64,000 bases of DNA from Lates calcarifer (Eukaryota; Chordata; Actinopteri; Centropomidae). Positions 49,601 through 61,026 of the stretch are shown here, piece after piece. The DNA is taken from positions 9,718,194 to 9,782,193 of the forward strand of contig NC_066852.1 in NCBI RefSeq assembly GCF_001640805.2, given 5' to 3'. Positions within the stretch are counted from its first letter, which is position 1, and every line of letters begins with the position of its first letter. The translations under genes were made by a program, and so were the position numbers. A model generated the notes under the pieces. It was not told the origin of the DNA. It made no database searches and was given only the letters and a program-made list of their open reading frames with translations.

Positions 49601-52600
49601 ATTGTAGTGCTGATGCTGAAAGATAGATAATACTTTTTTTGCTGAAGCAGTGCTGATGTGTCATTTCCATGCAGAAATTTTGTGCTGATGCAGGGAATCG
49701 TGTCTGCTCACTGACCAGTTTATAAGACCTTTTGATACTGTGCATTTGTTGTTCTATTATATACGTTAGTGCCATCCACTGAATAGCAGTTTATGTCCTC
49801 GAAACCATTGTAGTATATCTTTTGTATTAGTACATTTTGGTATGATTCCTCACCTGGACCACTGACAGTGATCTGCACTGGAGACCACCTTTGTTGACAC
49901 TGGAGGGACGGTAGATTTCCGGCTTTTAGACTCTTCTTTGGGTTCATTTAAGTGTAAAAGCGCAATATGAACCAGCAAAGTGAGCCTTGTGGGTTTTTTT
50001 CTGATTTCTGTACCAAACTTTGGTGAATTTGAAAGATTTTCCTAGATCAATCAGTTTCCTTACATTAATGATTTTTCTTTGATGGGGTGACCTGATGAGA
50101 CTGGTGGTATCCATGACCACATGAACCTGGTGGACCAGATCACTGGATGAGGTTAATGAGGTGTTATAACACTGGGTTAATTTTCAACCTTGAACATATG
50201 TTGAAACTGCAAATGAAACATAGCTGTTGGCACACATCAGCACCAAGCCTTCATTGCAGTTATTGGAAATACCAGTGTGATAATGATCTGATCTGTTCAG
50301 ATGAACTGACTGTAATGAAGTGTAATTCTCTTGCGGGTGTTTTTTTGAAATTAAATCCATTTTTTCTTTATTTTGAGCAAATATGATTTCATTTTGATAA
50401 AAAAAAAAAAAAAAGATGTTATATATTTTTTTCTTCTTATAACAGGCAGCTATGCAAACCTATGAGAATAAGGGGGCTGAGGTCTACACCAATGGCAGTG
50501 CTGGACACATGAATGGCACCGAGCTGACCAGGATGAAGGAAGTAGCATTTGAAAAGAATCCTTCAGAGCCAATGGTATACTATCTGCCTCTTCACACACA
50601 CACACACACTCACACACAGAAACATTCTTTATAATCCTACGTTTGTGTTGCTGATTCCTCTGCATTGTCTTTGTCTGTAGGGGGTCACTCTGAAGCTGAA
50701 CGACAAACAGAGGTGCACTGTGGCCAGAATATTACATGGCGGTATGATCCATAGACAAGGTAAATGAATCACATATTGATTTGTTCTGAGTGTTTTTAGG
50801 GAATGTGCTGAACTGCTGTGTGTTAGAAAGAAAGTTCTTTACCCAAAGAACTGTTTGCCCCAGTCCCAGCAAATATGCTGTAGGATGAGCATCTCTGGTT
50901 ACTGAAGGAGATCTACCTCATGTCCTGATCAATGACTGTAAAATAAGATGATCAGTGTATCTATTTTTATTTTATTTTTACATTTCAGGTGTGGTTTGAG
51001 GTTTTGATTGCTGCTCAGTATTAGAATAGTCTGTAATAATCATAAATAGTTAAAAACTAATAATAAAATAATCTGTTTCTACTGTAATGGCCATTCTGAA
51101 ACATGGTTCTCTTGGCTTCTCTTGTATTTAGCTTCTGCAAACACAGAACCTGAGCTGGAACACAGAGGAGTGTATTTGGAGTTTCCTCATTTGTGGTTTT
51201 TTCTTCTCACCAGGGTCCTTACACGAAGGGGATGAAATAGCAGAAATCAACGGGAAAAGTGTAACGAACCAATCTGTAGACCAGCTACAAAAGATTCTGG
51301 TAAGTTGATACCATATGACAAACATTTTCTTGACAAACCATAATGGCACTTAGTTAATGCAAATTTTTATTTTCATTTCATATGTTTAACATACAGAGAG
51401 AAACCAATGGAGTAGTCACGATGAAGATAATTCCCAACCTGCAGAGTCGATCCCGAGCCTGTGAGGTAATAACATGACCAGCAGAATATACACCTAGCTT
51501 TGGTCTTGTGTTGCATTAGCTCTCCATTCAGAGCGGATGGTAACTTGATGGGTTTGATTGCTTTTCTATCACCATTTTAAAGCATTTTGTTTTTTATTAG
51601 GTGACTCTTCTATTAGTCAATGAACAACCCAGGTGACTATCAAATTAGTTCAAATTTTAAGAACATCACTCACATTAGTTTTGCTAGTTTGACGTGAAAC
51701 ACTGTCAGTGTGTTTCATTCTGCCATCTACTGGCCACACACCATAATTTTCTCTAGAAGCCGATCATGAGCCCCCAATGACATAAAAATGGTGGCTGACT
51801 TATTAACTGCTATTGACAACATACTGTATATTAGTATGTGATATGTAAAACGGTATGCTAAAGATCAATCCAAAAGAGCCTTAATTCAGTGGCCACATAG
51901 AAAATTTTTTATTGGTGATGTTGTCTTAATACAGTTTATCACTGCATTAAGTCTGTGCTGTGGCCAGTGATGGCAGTTTATCATCATTGGAGCTTGTAGT
52001 CCATTAATATTTAGGCTTTGTTAATACAGTTTGCTTACTTCAATGCTCAAAGCAGAGCATTATTTTTGGTGACGCAGACCACTCCAGTGCACCCACTTGT
52101 AGTATGGGTGTATTAATTTTGTCTGTGTACAGCTACCACTGGAGTGACCTGGGGAAACCACACTGTTCATGAACTCTACTAACAATAGTCAGAATTTACC
52201 CTGTGACAAATTTACATATGGTTCTGCTGTGGTCTTAAACGGTTCAGTCAAGATTTGAACATGAGCACATCTCCCTTGGAAATTAAATTACAAATCCAAT
52301 CAGGGCTACGAATAAACAATACTTTTTGCAGCTACTCAAGTGGTTCATTTTTATAGGACACAGAATTAGTTGGCAGCACAATTAAACTTCACTCCTGGAC
52401 TCTGGCAGTGGGGGGAAATTGCTCATGTTCACAATTTGAATTGAATTATCCAAGATCATATCACACACTTGTATATTCTGCTGATGGGTGAATTTCCCTC
52501 ATAATACCTGTAGAATCCAAATATATGTGTTTGGAGTCTTACTATAAATATTTATTCTCAAGGATGCTGAACAGGTACTGTAGATCTTTGAAGTCCAACA

Positions 52601-55513
52601 TTTGCTAATGTACATATGTTTATAACATTAAAATGATATTTTGCTCAGCCAGCGCTGCAGTTGTCAATATGCTGTATACGGGGCTGGTAGCAATGCTGAG
52701 TTTTTACCATACGCTCAAGATTTGCCCCATTTCTTATGGCTTAAAGGAGCCATTTGTAAGTTTGGCTGTCGTGACATCACCAGTGTTAGCATTAACAGCT
52801 GTTACCAGTCTACAAGAAACCTTTCAAGTTCACTGTCAAACTTCAGCCTTTACTCTCCAAAAGCTGTCTGAAGTGGTGGAAGGTATAGCCAATGTTTCGC
52901 TTCTATTTGTATCACTTCTTTTCTTCTACCAAAGTTAGCATGCTAACCAGCTAGCACCAGCCTGGTTGACCAGTCTTGTCATTTTCCAATAGAGACTCAG
53001 TGCACATCCAGTCTACCCTGAAGAAGTAGCACTGCTCAGAGGGCCTATTCAAACTTTTGGAAACACAATGATGGCTGAAGGTTTTGCAAGCAACCATCAC
53101 AACCACTCACTAAAGACAAGACACCATGTTCAGCAGCAGAGAAAAATTCAAAATAGCCCCTGTAAATTTTAAAGAAAAACAAAGTGCTTAATATTTCAAA
53201 TCAAACTTTGAGATTTAAGTGTTAGCCATGAACTGCACAGGTATTCAGAAACCTTTCAAAAGAATTATAGTCACGCTCAGCAAGCTTTTGTCGTAGCAGT
53301 ATGGAATTTCTCAGAACGGATGAAATTAAAACTGGAGCAAATGTCTTTATAGATTTCAGAGAAACTGTAGAAGTTGTCCATTATCATTTTGTGTTTCAAA
53401 GTCAGAAGGTGAGCTGCAAGTTTGTGCTCAGCAGTAACAAATCCATGAAAGTCTGTATTTACAGCTGACCTACAGTAAGTAATGGGAGATAACTGAACAT
53501 ATTATTAAGGTCCACAGTTTATCAGTGAAGTCCAATTCCAAACACCACATACACTCTGCAAATGTTGATTAGTTCTTTCACAGGTTTCAAATTCAGCATA
53601 CGTGCTCTTAACCTACAGATGTACATGAGGGCCCAGTTTGACTATGACCCCACCAAGGATGATCTCATCCCATGTAAAGAGGCAGGGCTGAAGTTTCAGA
53701 CTGGTGACATCATTCAGATCATCAACAAGCAGGATCCAAACTGGTGGCAAGGCAGAGTGGAGAGCAATGCTGCTGACTTCGCTGGACTGATACCCTCCCC
53801 AGAGCTCCAAGAATGGTAAACAGCTCTGTCGCACTGTCTGATGATTAATCCCGAAGTACTTAACATCACATGCCAGAGACCTCAGAACTGTGCAAACCGT
53901 TCCCAGCTTAACCCAAATCTCTCTCTCTACTGCAGGAGGGTGGCAAGTAAAAGCAAGGCCAGAGAAGGCAGTCAATCCTGCAGCCCATTTGGAAAGAAAA
54001 AGAAGTGCAAAGACAAGTACCTGGCTAAACACAGCTCTAGTGAGTGTATCAGTGGAATAGCATTTCCTGCACTTTCTCTTAATTGTTTTATTTCTAAATG
54101 GTTTCCTCTTAATAAAAATAAAATAAAATCTCTTTTCTTGCAGTTTTTGACCAGCTGGATGTGATTTCCTATGAGGAGGTTGTGCAACTCCCTGCTTTTA
54201 AAAGGAAAACACTTGTGCTCATTGGTAAACGTTGTAGTTCAGTTACATTATTTTACTACTGGTATCAAATTCTTAAAAGTATGATTAGACCTTTCTTATC
54301 ATCCATACTGATACACGTGTGTAAAAAGTCATTGGAAATAAAATAAAAATCTGCTCTTTTCAGGTGCACCTGGTGTAGGAAGGAGCCATATCAAAAATGC
54401 ACTCTTGACCAGATATCCAGAGAAATTTTCCTACCCTGCACCACGTGAGTAGACCCACACTCTTCATCTTTTTCTTTCTCGAGTGTCCTTCAGCTAAATC
54501 TTTCAGTTTTGGTTCTATGCAGACACCACCAGACCCCAGCGTAAGGATGAGGAAAATGGACAGGAATATTATTTCATCTCCAATGAAGCCATGACCAAGT
54601 CCATCTCTGGGAATGAACTACTGGAGTATGGCAGCTTCCAGGGATATATGTTTGGCACCAAAATTGAGACCATCCAGAAGATCCATGAGCAGGGAAAAAT
54701 TGCTTTGCTGGATATAGAACCACAGGTTGGCACTTACAGGTTTTTCTGGAAACACAATGCAGAATGAAACATTTTAATTGAAAGAATAGATTCACAAATT
54801 TTAAAGTCTGTCTTAAAACAACACCCAGATGCCCATACTTATTAGCAATATTCTCCCTAATTTTTCATGTGTCTGAGCATACACACAAACTCCCTGAGAA
54901 TTCCTTGGACCACTGTGAGCAACATCAGATGTACACACTGTCGCACACTGTAATTTTATGCGCTACATAGTTTTGCTGTGCGCAGAGAAAGCGGGAGCAG
55001 TGCGTGATTGCGCAGGCGCGCAGCTTAGAGGGAACATTGCTCATTAGTTTTCTAAACCGCATCTGAAAAGCATTGTCTTTTCAGATGCTTTAAACCTGCT
55101 CCTTTAATGTATTTAATAAATCTAACACTAATTCTTATCTTTTCCTCTTTTTATAAAATTTCAATGCAGACCCTGAAAGTCTTGCGGACTGCTGATTTTG
55201 CACCTCTTGTGGTGTTCATTGCTCCGACCAACACAGCTCCACAGGTGCTATATTTTTATCTGAATATCCTCAAATATCCTGAAACACCAAACTCCATTAG
55301 CTTACAGCTGCTAATCCTCTGTGTCTTGTCTCCCAGACGGAAAACCTGCAGATGATCCAGAAAGAGTCGGACGCCATTCAGACCACATACGGACACTTCT
55401 TTGACGTGGTCCTCGTCAACAACGACGTAGATGAGAGTGTGAAAGGTGTGGAGGAGGCCATGGAGCGTGCCACCTCCACCCCACAGTGGGTGCCTGTGTC
55501 ATGGGTGTACTGA
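46493..55513 (+). CDS. mpp1: 55 kDa erythrocyte membrane protein (MPP1, MAGUK)
   Basis: A membrane-associated guanylate kinase-like scaffold that in red cells links protein 4.1 and glycophorin C to the membrane skeleton and has roles in neutrophil polarity. Twelve coding exons join in phase: 46493-46615, 50446-50574, 50681-50759, 51214-51299, 51397-51465, 53619-53815, 53936-54039, 54144-54224, 54364-54444, 54523-54725, 55170-55244 and 55337-55513 (1404 nt, 467 residues; human 466). A PDZ domain spans about residues 74-155 ([20 protein letters not shown]). An SH3 domain spans 163-228 ([22 protein letters not shown]). A basic protein-4.1-binding hook lies near 247-260 ([16 protein letters not shown]). 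A guanylate-kinase-like domain runs from about 283 to the end (GAPGVGRSH loop at 290) and closes WVPVSWVY. The start is supported by MTLKSNK, like the human MTLKASEG. All domains are intact. It follows tmlhe in divergent orientation. Confidence 0.97.
46616..50445 (+). other. mpp1: mpp1 intron 1
   Basis: 3.8 kb between coding exons 1 and 2. It holds T-rich runs, a short GATA microsatellite near 49122-49134 (atagatagatag) and AT-rich DNA. I see no additional exon. Confidence 0.7.
50446..50574 (+). CDS. mpp1: mpp1 exon 2
   Basis: 129 bp; acceptor cttataacag, donor gtatac. It encodes a low-complexity linker ([15 protein letters not shown]) and the first strand of the PDZ domain, [12 protein letters not shown]. 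Confidence 0.92.
50593..50619 (+). repeat. (CA)n microsatellite
   Basis: CA tract in the 106-bp intron 2 of mpp1, beginning 18 bases after the donor. Confidence 0.9.
50681..50759 (+). CDS. mpp1: mpp1 exon 3, PDZ domain
   Basis: 79 bp; acceptor ttgtctgtag, donor gtaaat. It encodes [20 protein letters not shown] and GMIHRQ, including the PDZ carboxylate-binding loop and the Cys in the RCTVARI strand that is also present in human p55. Confidence 0.96.
51214..51299 (+). CDS. mpp1: mpp1 exon 4, PDZ domain
   Basis: 86 bp; acceptor cttctcaccag, donor gtaagt. It encodes [20 protein letters not shown] and SVDQLQKIL. Confidence 0.96.
51397..51465 (+). CDS. mpp1: mpp1 exon 5, end of PDZ and linker
   Basis: 69 bp; acceptor aacatacag, donor gtaata. 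It encodes [20 protein letters not shown] and ACE, leading to the SH3 domain. Confidence 0.92.
51466..53618 (+). other. mpp1: mpp1 intron 5
   Basis: 2.15 kb intron that contains a TTAA-bounded repeat at 52741-53172 and otherwise AT-rich DNA. No exon recognised. Confidence 0.7.
52741..53172. mobile_element. TTAA-bounded MITE-like element
   Basis: Begins TTAAAGGAGCCATTTGTAAG. Near the right end the inverted strand reads AGGGGCTATTTTGAA, similar to the left AGGAGCCATTTGTAA, and TTAA occurs at both outer edges. This suggests a decayed non-autonomous element of the same style as the one at 17.2 kb. No transposase is encoded. Confidence 0.5.
53619..53815 (+). CDS. mpp1: mpp1 exon 6, SH3 domain
   Basis: 197 bp; acceptor aacctacag, donor gtaaac. 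It encodes the whole SH3 core: [20 protein letters not shown], then [20 protein letters not shown] and [10 protein letters not shown]. Confidence 0.97.
53936..54039 (+). CDS. mpp1: mpp1 exon 7, hook region
   Basis: 104 bp; acceptor ctctactgcag, donor gtgagt. It encodes [20 protein letters not shown] followed by the lysine-rich [14 protein letters not shown], the conserved protein 4.1-binding hook between SH3 and GUK. Confidence 0.95.
54144..54224 (+). CDS. mpp1: mpp1 exon 8
   Basis: 81 bp; acceptor tttcttgcag, donor gtaaac. It encodes [20 protein letters not shown] and RKTLVLI, entering the GUK domain. Confidence 0.96.
54364..54444 (+). CDS. mpp1: mpp1 exon 9, GUK P-loop
   Basis: 81 bp; acceptor gctcttttcag, donor gtgagt. 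It encodes [20 protein letters not shown] and KFSYPAP. The P-loop is Gly-Ala-Pro-Gly-Val-Gly-Arg; in the MAGUK family this domain is generally not an active kinase and acts as a protein-binding module. Confidence 0.96.
54523..54725 (+). CDS. mpp1: mpp1 exon 10, GUK domain
   Basis: 203 bp; acceptor tctatgcag, donor gttggc (weaker than consensus). It encodes [20 protein letters not shown] and [20 protein letters not shown], ending ALLDIEPQ. Confidence 0.96.
54844..55041. mobile_element. MITE with terminal inverted repeats
   Basis: The left terminus AGCAATATTCTCCCTAA is mirrored by the right terminus, which inverted reads AGCAATGTTCCCTCTAA: 15 of 17 positions agree. The interior includes gcgcaggcgcgcagcttag and other G+C-rich words, contrasting with the AT-rich intron 10 of mpp1 around it. 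I recognise the termini from a short, high-copy vertebrate repeat but cannot name the family. Confidence 0.7.
55170..55244 (+). CDS. mpp1: mpp1 exon 11, GUK domain
   Basis: 75 bp; acceptor tttcaatgcag, donor gtgcta. It encodes [20 protein letters not shown] and NTAPQ. Confidence 0.95.
55337..55513 (+). CDS. mpp1: mpp1 exon 12, C terminus
   Basis: 177 bp including TGA; acceptor gtctcccag. It encodes [20 protein letters not shown] and ends [11 protein letters not shown], the invariant p55 C terminus. Confidence 0.97.
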   Translation, partial: TENLQMIQKESDAIQTTYGHFFDVVLVNNDVDESVKGVEEAMERATSTPQWVPVSWVY

Positions 55514-56071
55514 CACACCAGATTGACACCTTTATGTTTGTTGAAAAGCAGTGCAATATCACTCCCTACACGAAACCTCCTGGTTAGTGATGTCCCAGGT
55601 GTGTATGGGTTTACTTTTTGGTTAATGTTAATTGTCAGTGACAATTTTTTTTTTTTTTTTTGCACAAATGCATCCAAAAAAAATAAGCAATATGTAGAAA
55701 GGTTTATTTTAGAAAGTTGAGGACTTCACCAGGGATGTTTTTCTGTTTGTTTAGACGTGTGTGCTTCAGGTTTTTGAGGGATTAAGGGATAGTTTCAGTG
55801 CCGCACACCTTTGTGATTGTTGGAATGTGACTAAATGCAAAATAGGACCACAACTGTGAAATGCTCACTTTGAAATAACAGGATTCTATCATGTTAAACA
55901 TTGATTCTGCATTCATTGCCTTTTTTTCTGTTCTCATGAGATCGCCCCATGAAATTGAGATTCTGAAATCATTTGTTCATTTGTATGTGTAACTCCATAG
56001 AGTGACCGCCTCACTTGTCTTATCAAAGTTGTATACCTCATGGGATACTGTAAAGGCACTTTTAAACAGAA

Positions 56072-56077
56072 AATAAA
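56072..56077 (+). terminator. candidate mpp1 polyadenylation signal
   Basis: AATAAA in cagaaaataaatttccctg, 560 bases after the mpp1 stop, followed by a pyrimidine/GT-containing stretch. A second AATAAA lies at 56251-56256. Confidence 0.45.
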
Positions 56078-59000
56078 TTTCCCTGCTCTGTTGCATCTGC
56101 CTCTCTGACTGCGTTTCATCTGGAAACCTGTTCTTCAAAGCCCTCAGGGAAAACTGTGGCAGTTTTATGTCAGCTCACAAAAATTCCTTCCATGAGGTCC
56201 ACTTAAAACAGGAAAACATATGGCAGTGTCATCAGGAGACTTCACTGAAAAATAAAGGTTGATATTTATACTCTTTCATAGTTTTAAGTAATATTTTGCC
56301 AGTTTGTCAAGACTAGACTTTATTTTATGTTTGCTCCTTATGTGGTTCATCATGTCTGCGCAGAACAGTCTGTACTCTCCCTCTCTCTGCTAACATTTTA
56401 GACTTGTGGGGGCAGGTGGTTCATGTCTGCCTCAATTTTTCAGGCAAAGTCATGGCTCAAAGCTTTGATCAATTATAGATCTGAGCTGTATAATACAAGC
56501 CATGTACCTGTATCTCCCATATTGCAATTCTTCCCTCATCCACAGTGTGAGGGAAATAGTTACAGGTTATACATGACAATAGATTTGTTCACAGCTCGCA
56601 TCCAGATGAGCACTGCTCACTTGCAGTGTTGGAGTGATATACTTAATTATCTAAAAACATGTCATTCTATGTGAAAAAGATTGCTTTTATGTTCTGTTCT
56701 GTCCATCAAGCTGAAAGTAAGCAAATGCAAGGTGTTGCAAACATCTAGATAATTCAATTAGTATTCATTTGTTAGATTTAATATGAGGAAGTAACAAAAT
56801 AAGATGATAATTTAGTGGTAAAAAATAGAATTGGCTCATGTAGAAATGGAAGCAAAAATATACACCTATACAATTTAGGTGTTAGGTCTCAAAACATCTG
56901 TACATCTGAAGTTTTATTTCTATAGATATGCACTTTGAATGAAAAAGACTGAGTTGAGATGGCATAAAAACAAAAGAAATAAGATAATTTTCTTCGAGGG
57001 ATTTGGAGAAACAGAAAAAGCACAACGTGTATATACATGCAATATATTCTGAAAACAAATAATTTGTACAACATGCTTCTCATTATCACTGAGATAATAA
57101 TGGACAGAAGGGCTGCCACAGAGGCAGCATCCACCCAGATTTTTAGGGATGTTGGCAATGAAACAAAGCTGTCTTATGGTGCCACCAAGTGGTTGTGTCT
57201 GCATAAAGTGTACATCTGACAGTTTCAGTTCTGTGGCAAAATGATTCACACTACCTCATCCAGGGTAAATAATTGCAGTATGGTGTTTATATAGCCTATC
57301 AACACACAAGGGATTAAATAAGGTGAAAGTGGACAAACAGCAGTATATATTATTAGCAGCCAAATAGATGCTGGAGAAATCAGGCTCCATTATATCAGAA
57401 GTTTGTAATAATTTGTCTAATTTAACATTAATGTTACATACTGATCTATCAAGGAACATTAAACATTAAATGTTAATTAAATCTGCTGGTTATTTCATTA
57501 GAAAATGTAATTAAATGCTTCTGGTTATAAGTTTCTGTGTGCAGTTCAGTACTGCCTCTTTAAAGGCCTAATCTGTTCAATCCAATCATCTCAATAATAA
57601 ACAAATTTCAGGCATATGTGTATAACTGGAGTTGCTAATGTAGCAAAGCCTCCTTTAATAATCTCACATTCAACCTGATATGGGTCCTAGTCAAATTTGT
57701 TAGATGTAAAAGGCTCTGAAAAGCCTGTGATTCATCTATTCAAACAACACTGCTCTAGAAATCCTGAGGCTGCCCAAGTTTAGACAGACTACTGAGTGAA
57801 CACACACTGTTGTTGTTTTGACCACATAAAGCAAACTTTGTTTTTAAAGCCACAGAATATATACAATGTAAAATTATTCTTATTTATTAGATGAGCATTG
57901 GGTATATTTATAGTTAAGCAACATATAACATACATACCATATAACATACAACCATATACTGTTGTTATGGATGTCAATACAAAGAATAAAAGGAGATTGC
58001 AAATTGAGGTGTCAAGTGGGAAGTTAGCTTCAGTACATTTGATATGTACAACCTATATTAATATATTAACCTGTTTATGGATTCTCTTGTGCTGTTTTGC
58101 TATGCTATGTATACTTATTTCTTTCTGCAGACATGATGGTGAAGCTTTTTTCACATGGAACTGGGGCAAATGTAAAAACTGCTGAGACCTATTTAAGTAC
58201 AGATTATTAATTAGTAAGTAGCCTTTGTTCCACTCGTTCATACAGTAATTCAACAAACCCTATCCTACCTCTTAAAAATGCTGTCTTCTTTTACATCTCT
58301 CCTTCTGGCAATGTCTCTGATGATATTAAATTCTGTTGATGGTAAAGTGGAAACTTATATGGTATTATTTTGGAATATTGTTATAGGCTGGCTTGTTTAT
58401 GACATCCAATACTGACTGGATAAAACAATTCCCATTATCAAAAAATCAGTCATTATTCACTCATCATAACTTATATAAATTCACTTAAAAGAAATGCTAC
58501 AAAAACTAGAACAAAAAGTTAGTAACTATATGAAATGATCTAGTTTATATCCATCCTCAATTAATTGCTGGTGAGTTTTTGTTTCATTTTGCTTGGTAAA
58601 CCCCCACCACAGCATACAGGAAGGGTTTTCAGGGCCGTGCGGGCCAAATTTGAGAAGATAGGCTTTAAAAGACCTTGTCCCTACATTAATTATGTCAGAC
58701 TTGTTTATAATTTATTGTGCCTTATCAAATATAATGCTGATTAATAACAGTCTGAAACAGTAGTAAAATCGTGTTCCTCAGACAAAAGGTTGGTAAGTTG
58801 CTTTCAGGTGGGTTTACTCTTCACTACATCCTTACCCATATTTACTATGAACCAGGCACCTACTGCGAAGCTCGCCACACCCCCTTTCGAGGAACGCCAT
58901 TTTGTTGACATACAGACTTGCAATCAAAATAAGCTCCTTTAGAGGGGCTTTAAACCCAAGCATGAACATGACATGTTATGTTTGTGAGATAAATATGCGT

Positions 59001-59106
59001 AGAGTCCCCATAAAATTATCTACAGATAAAAAGAGCGGTGTTCAGAGCATTAAAACGTGTGTTTGAAGTCTCCGGCCACCCATTTCAACATGAAACTCGC
59101 CGCGAT

Positions 59107-59114
59107 TGACGTCA
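59107..59114 (+). promoter_or_regulatory. consensus cAMP response element upstream of vamp2
   Basis: A perfect palindromic TGACGTCA in the context cgattgacgtcaccgag, about 200 bases before the TATA-like box and 356 bases before the first coding base of vamp2. This is the full CREB/ATF consensus. Function is inferred. Confidence 0.5.
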
Positions 59115-59303
59115 CCGAGCCATCTTTGTCCACCTAATCCAGGCGGCTGTTTATTACACCTTCATTACCGCACGGACTCTGACAGCGCCAGGCTCCAGTA
59201 ATAGCCTGCAGGTGCCGCATCGCCGTAGAAGTAGGAAGAGAAAAGGTTTTGTAGCGAGGGGACGCATCTCAGTGGGAGATACAAGCCAGTGCTCCTCCTA
59301 GAC

Positions 59304-59309
59304 TATATA
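59304..59309 (+). promoter_or_regulatory. candidate vamp2 TATA box
   Basis: TATATA in gactatataggcagg. A start of transcription 25-30 bases downstream would give a 5' UTR of about 130 nt, which contains no upstream ATG, consistent with efficient use of the split start codon. Confidence 0.45.
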
Positions 59310-59334
59310 GGCAGGGAAACGCCACAATAACCAA

Positions 59335-60985
59335 CCAAAGGGTGCCAGAGGGTAGAGAGGAGCGCAGAAGGCAATCCACATCCATCTGCCAGCCACTTAG
59401 TCCGCGCTAACATTTCCAGTCCCGATTTCAGCACAGCTGTCTAGCCAATACCACCAGGAAAAATGTAAGTAGACTACAACATCGTTTTAAAAGTCCTTTT
59501 TAACCTAAATCCTGATTTATTAATGAATTTAAATTACGCCCTCACGACTGATGTTGGCAGGCTTTTTGGGATGTATGGTGGCTGAATGGTCTCCTGTGTT
59601 TCTTTGCCATCAAATGCTGAGGTTATTTCACTGGAGTCACGTTAATTCGTATGTTATTGGTATAAACTGGTGATGAATATCATTTCACAGCCGTTTTTTC
59701 GGATAATGTGAGTCAAACCTAAATGTAGAGGCTAACGCGTCGGCCTAACCTTGGAGCAGACGGAGGCATTTCGTTTGTCTGTCATTAAACCCATTATTAG
59801 CCTTATTTTTGGCGTTTACACGATCAGCGAGATCCGTGTTTATCGCCTGTCTCTTTTATGTTGTCGTGTGATGGTTTTCACTCGAGCCAGCACGCACGCA
59901 TTTTTTTCCAGTTTGGACTGGTTTCAGTTGAAAAGGACGCCGTCTGTACTGTTACCCAGAGGCTAATTAATACTGCCCATAGAAAACTCCATGCACAATA
60001 AAGCCCATTTTGCCCATATTTAACATTCCCAGGGCTTATTTTCTGTGGGGCTGAGCCGCAGGTGACGATTAGGCTAATTCCAGAAACAGCAAGGACATAA
60101 TGTTGAACAAGCCACATTAGCTGTTTCAGGAGCGTCAGGCGTCTGTTTGGATTTTGCCTGTTGAACATCTAAAGATTCGACATTATTCGACGAATACTGT
60201 ATAGACCGTCTTATAGACGACGATATTATTAGCTCTGAATTAGGCTTAGGCCTAGTATACGTGATATTTGCAACCCTACAGCTGGGGGTGGGGATAGCCT
60301 AGCCTCCTACTGTATGTCGTCGATTGTCGTGCGAGGGCGGACAGCTATATATCTCACCATATTTCGGGCTGTTTTTGTCCTCATTGCCACATTTATCGTG
60401 TAAAATCTCTCTCCTCCAGTCCCTTATTGTTCCTTTATGTTTTCGACTGCACATGATGCAACTATACAAAAGGAAAGCTGAGAAAAGATAGCCCTGACAA
60501 CCTCGGCTGTCAGGCAGTAAAAACGTTTAAATAACCAACTGCCATGTTATTGAGCAGTGGCAACATGTCTGAAAACAGTTCCTCTGTTCGCTGTTAGTAA
60601 CATTTCTCACAATTTTTTGGTTATAATCGTTCATCCAAGTGTTTAAAATCCATCCCCCCCTTAAGGAACCTCCCCGCCCTCGACGTGGTAGGCTTTCAGT
60701 GTATTTACAGGCCCATCGTGCTCGTCGTGAAAACGTGATGTTCTACAGGACATTATGGTAGGCCTGGTGTGTCTGAAGTATGCGGTCAGACATGAAAGTG
60801 TTGTGGGTTCCAGTAGGTTTCCAGATTAGTAACATCAAACAGAATACGGGGTAGCGACGAGGCTGGGATCAGACAGTCTCTGGTCTGGGCTGCGGTGGCG
60901 CTGTCCAGTGCTGAAATATCGCTGTCCAGTGCTGAAAGTCAGACAGGTGACCACCTAAACAGAAATCCATTAGATAAGGGACCTC

Positions 60986-61026
<41 letters not shown>

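Larger units (their letters stand above)
55514..59300. other. mpp1 3' UTR and intergenic region to vamp2
   Basis: An mpp1 3' UTR probably runs to a polyadenylation signal at 56072-56077. The remainder up to the vamp2 promoter is AT-rich with no exon I can support. From about 58850 the base composition becomes richer in G+C toward the vamp2 promoter. Confidence 0.6.

Noticed and set aside
59161..59189. A REST/RE1-like pair of half sites (ttcattacc and tgacagcgcc) upstream of vamp2.
   Set aside because: The right half is a fair match, but the left half is poor and the spacing of 10 bases is neither the canonical 2 nor clearly one of the accepted expanded forms.
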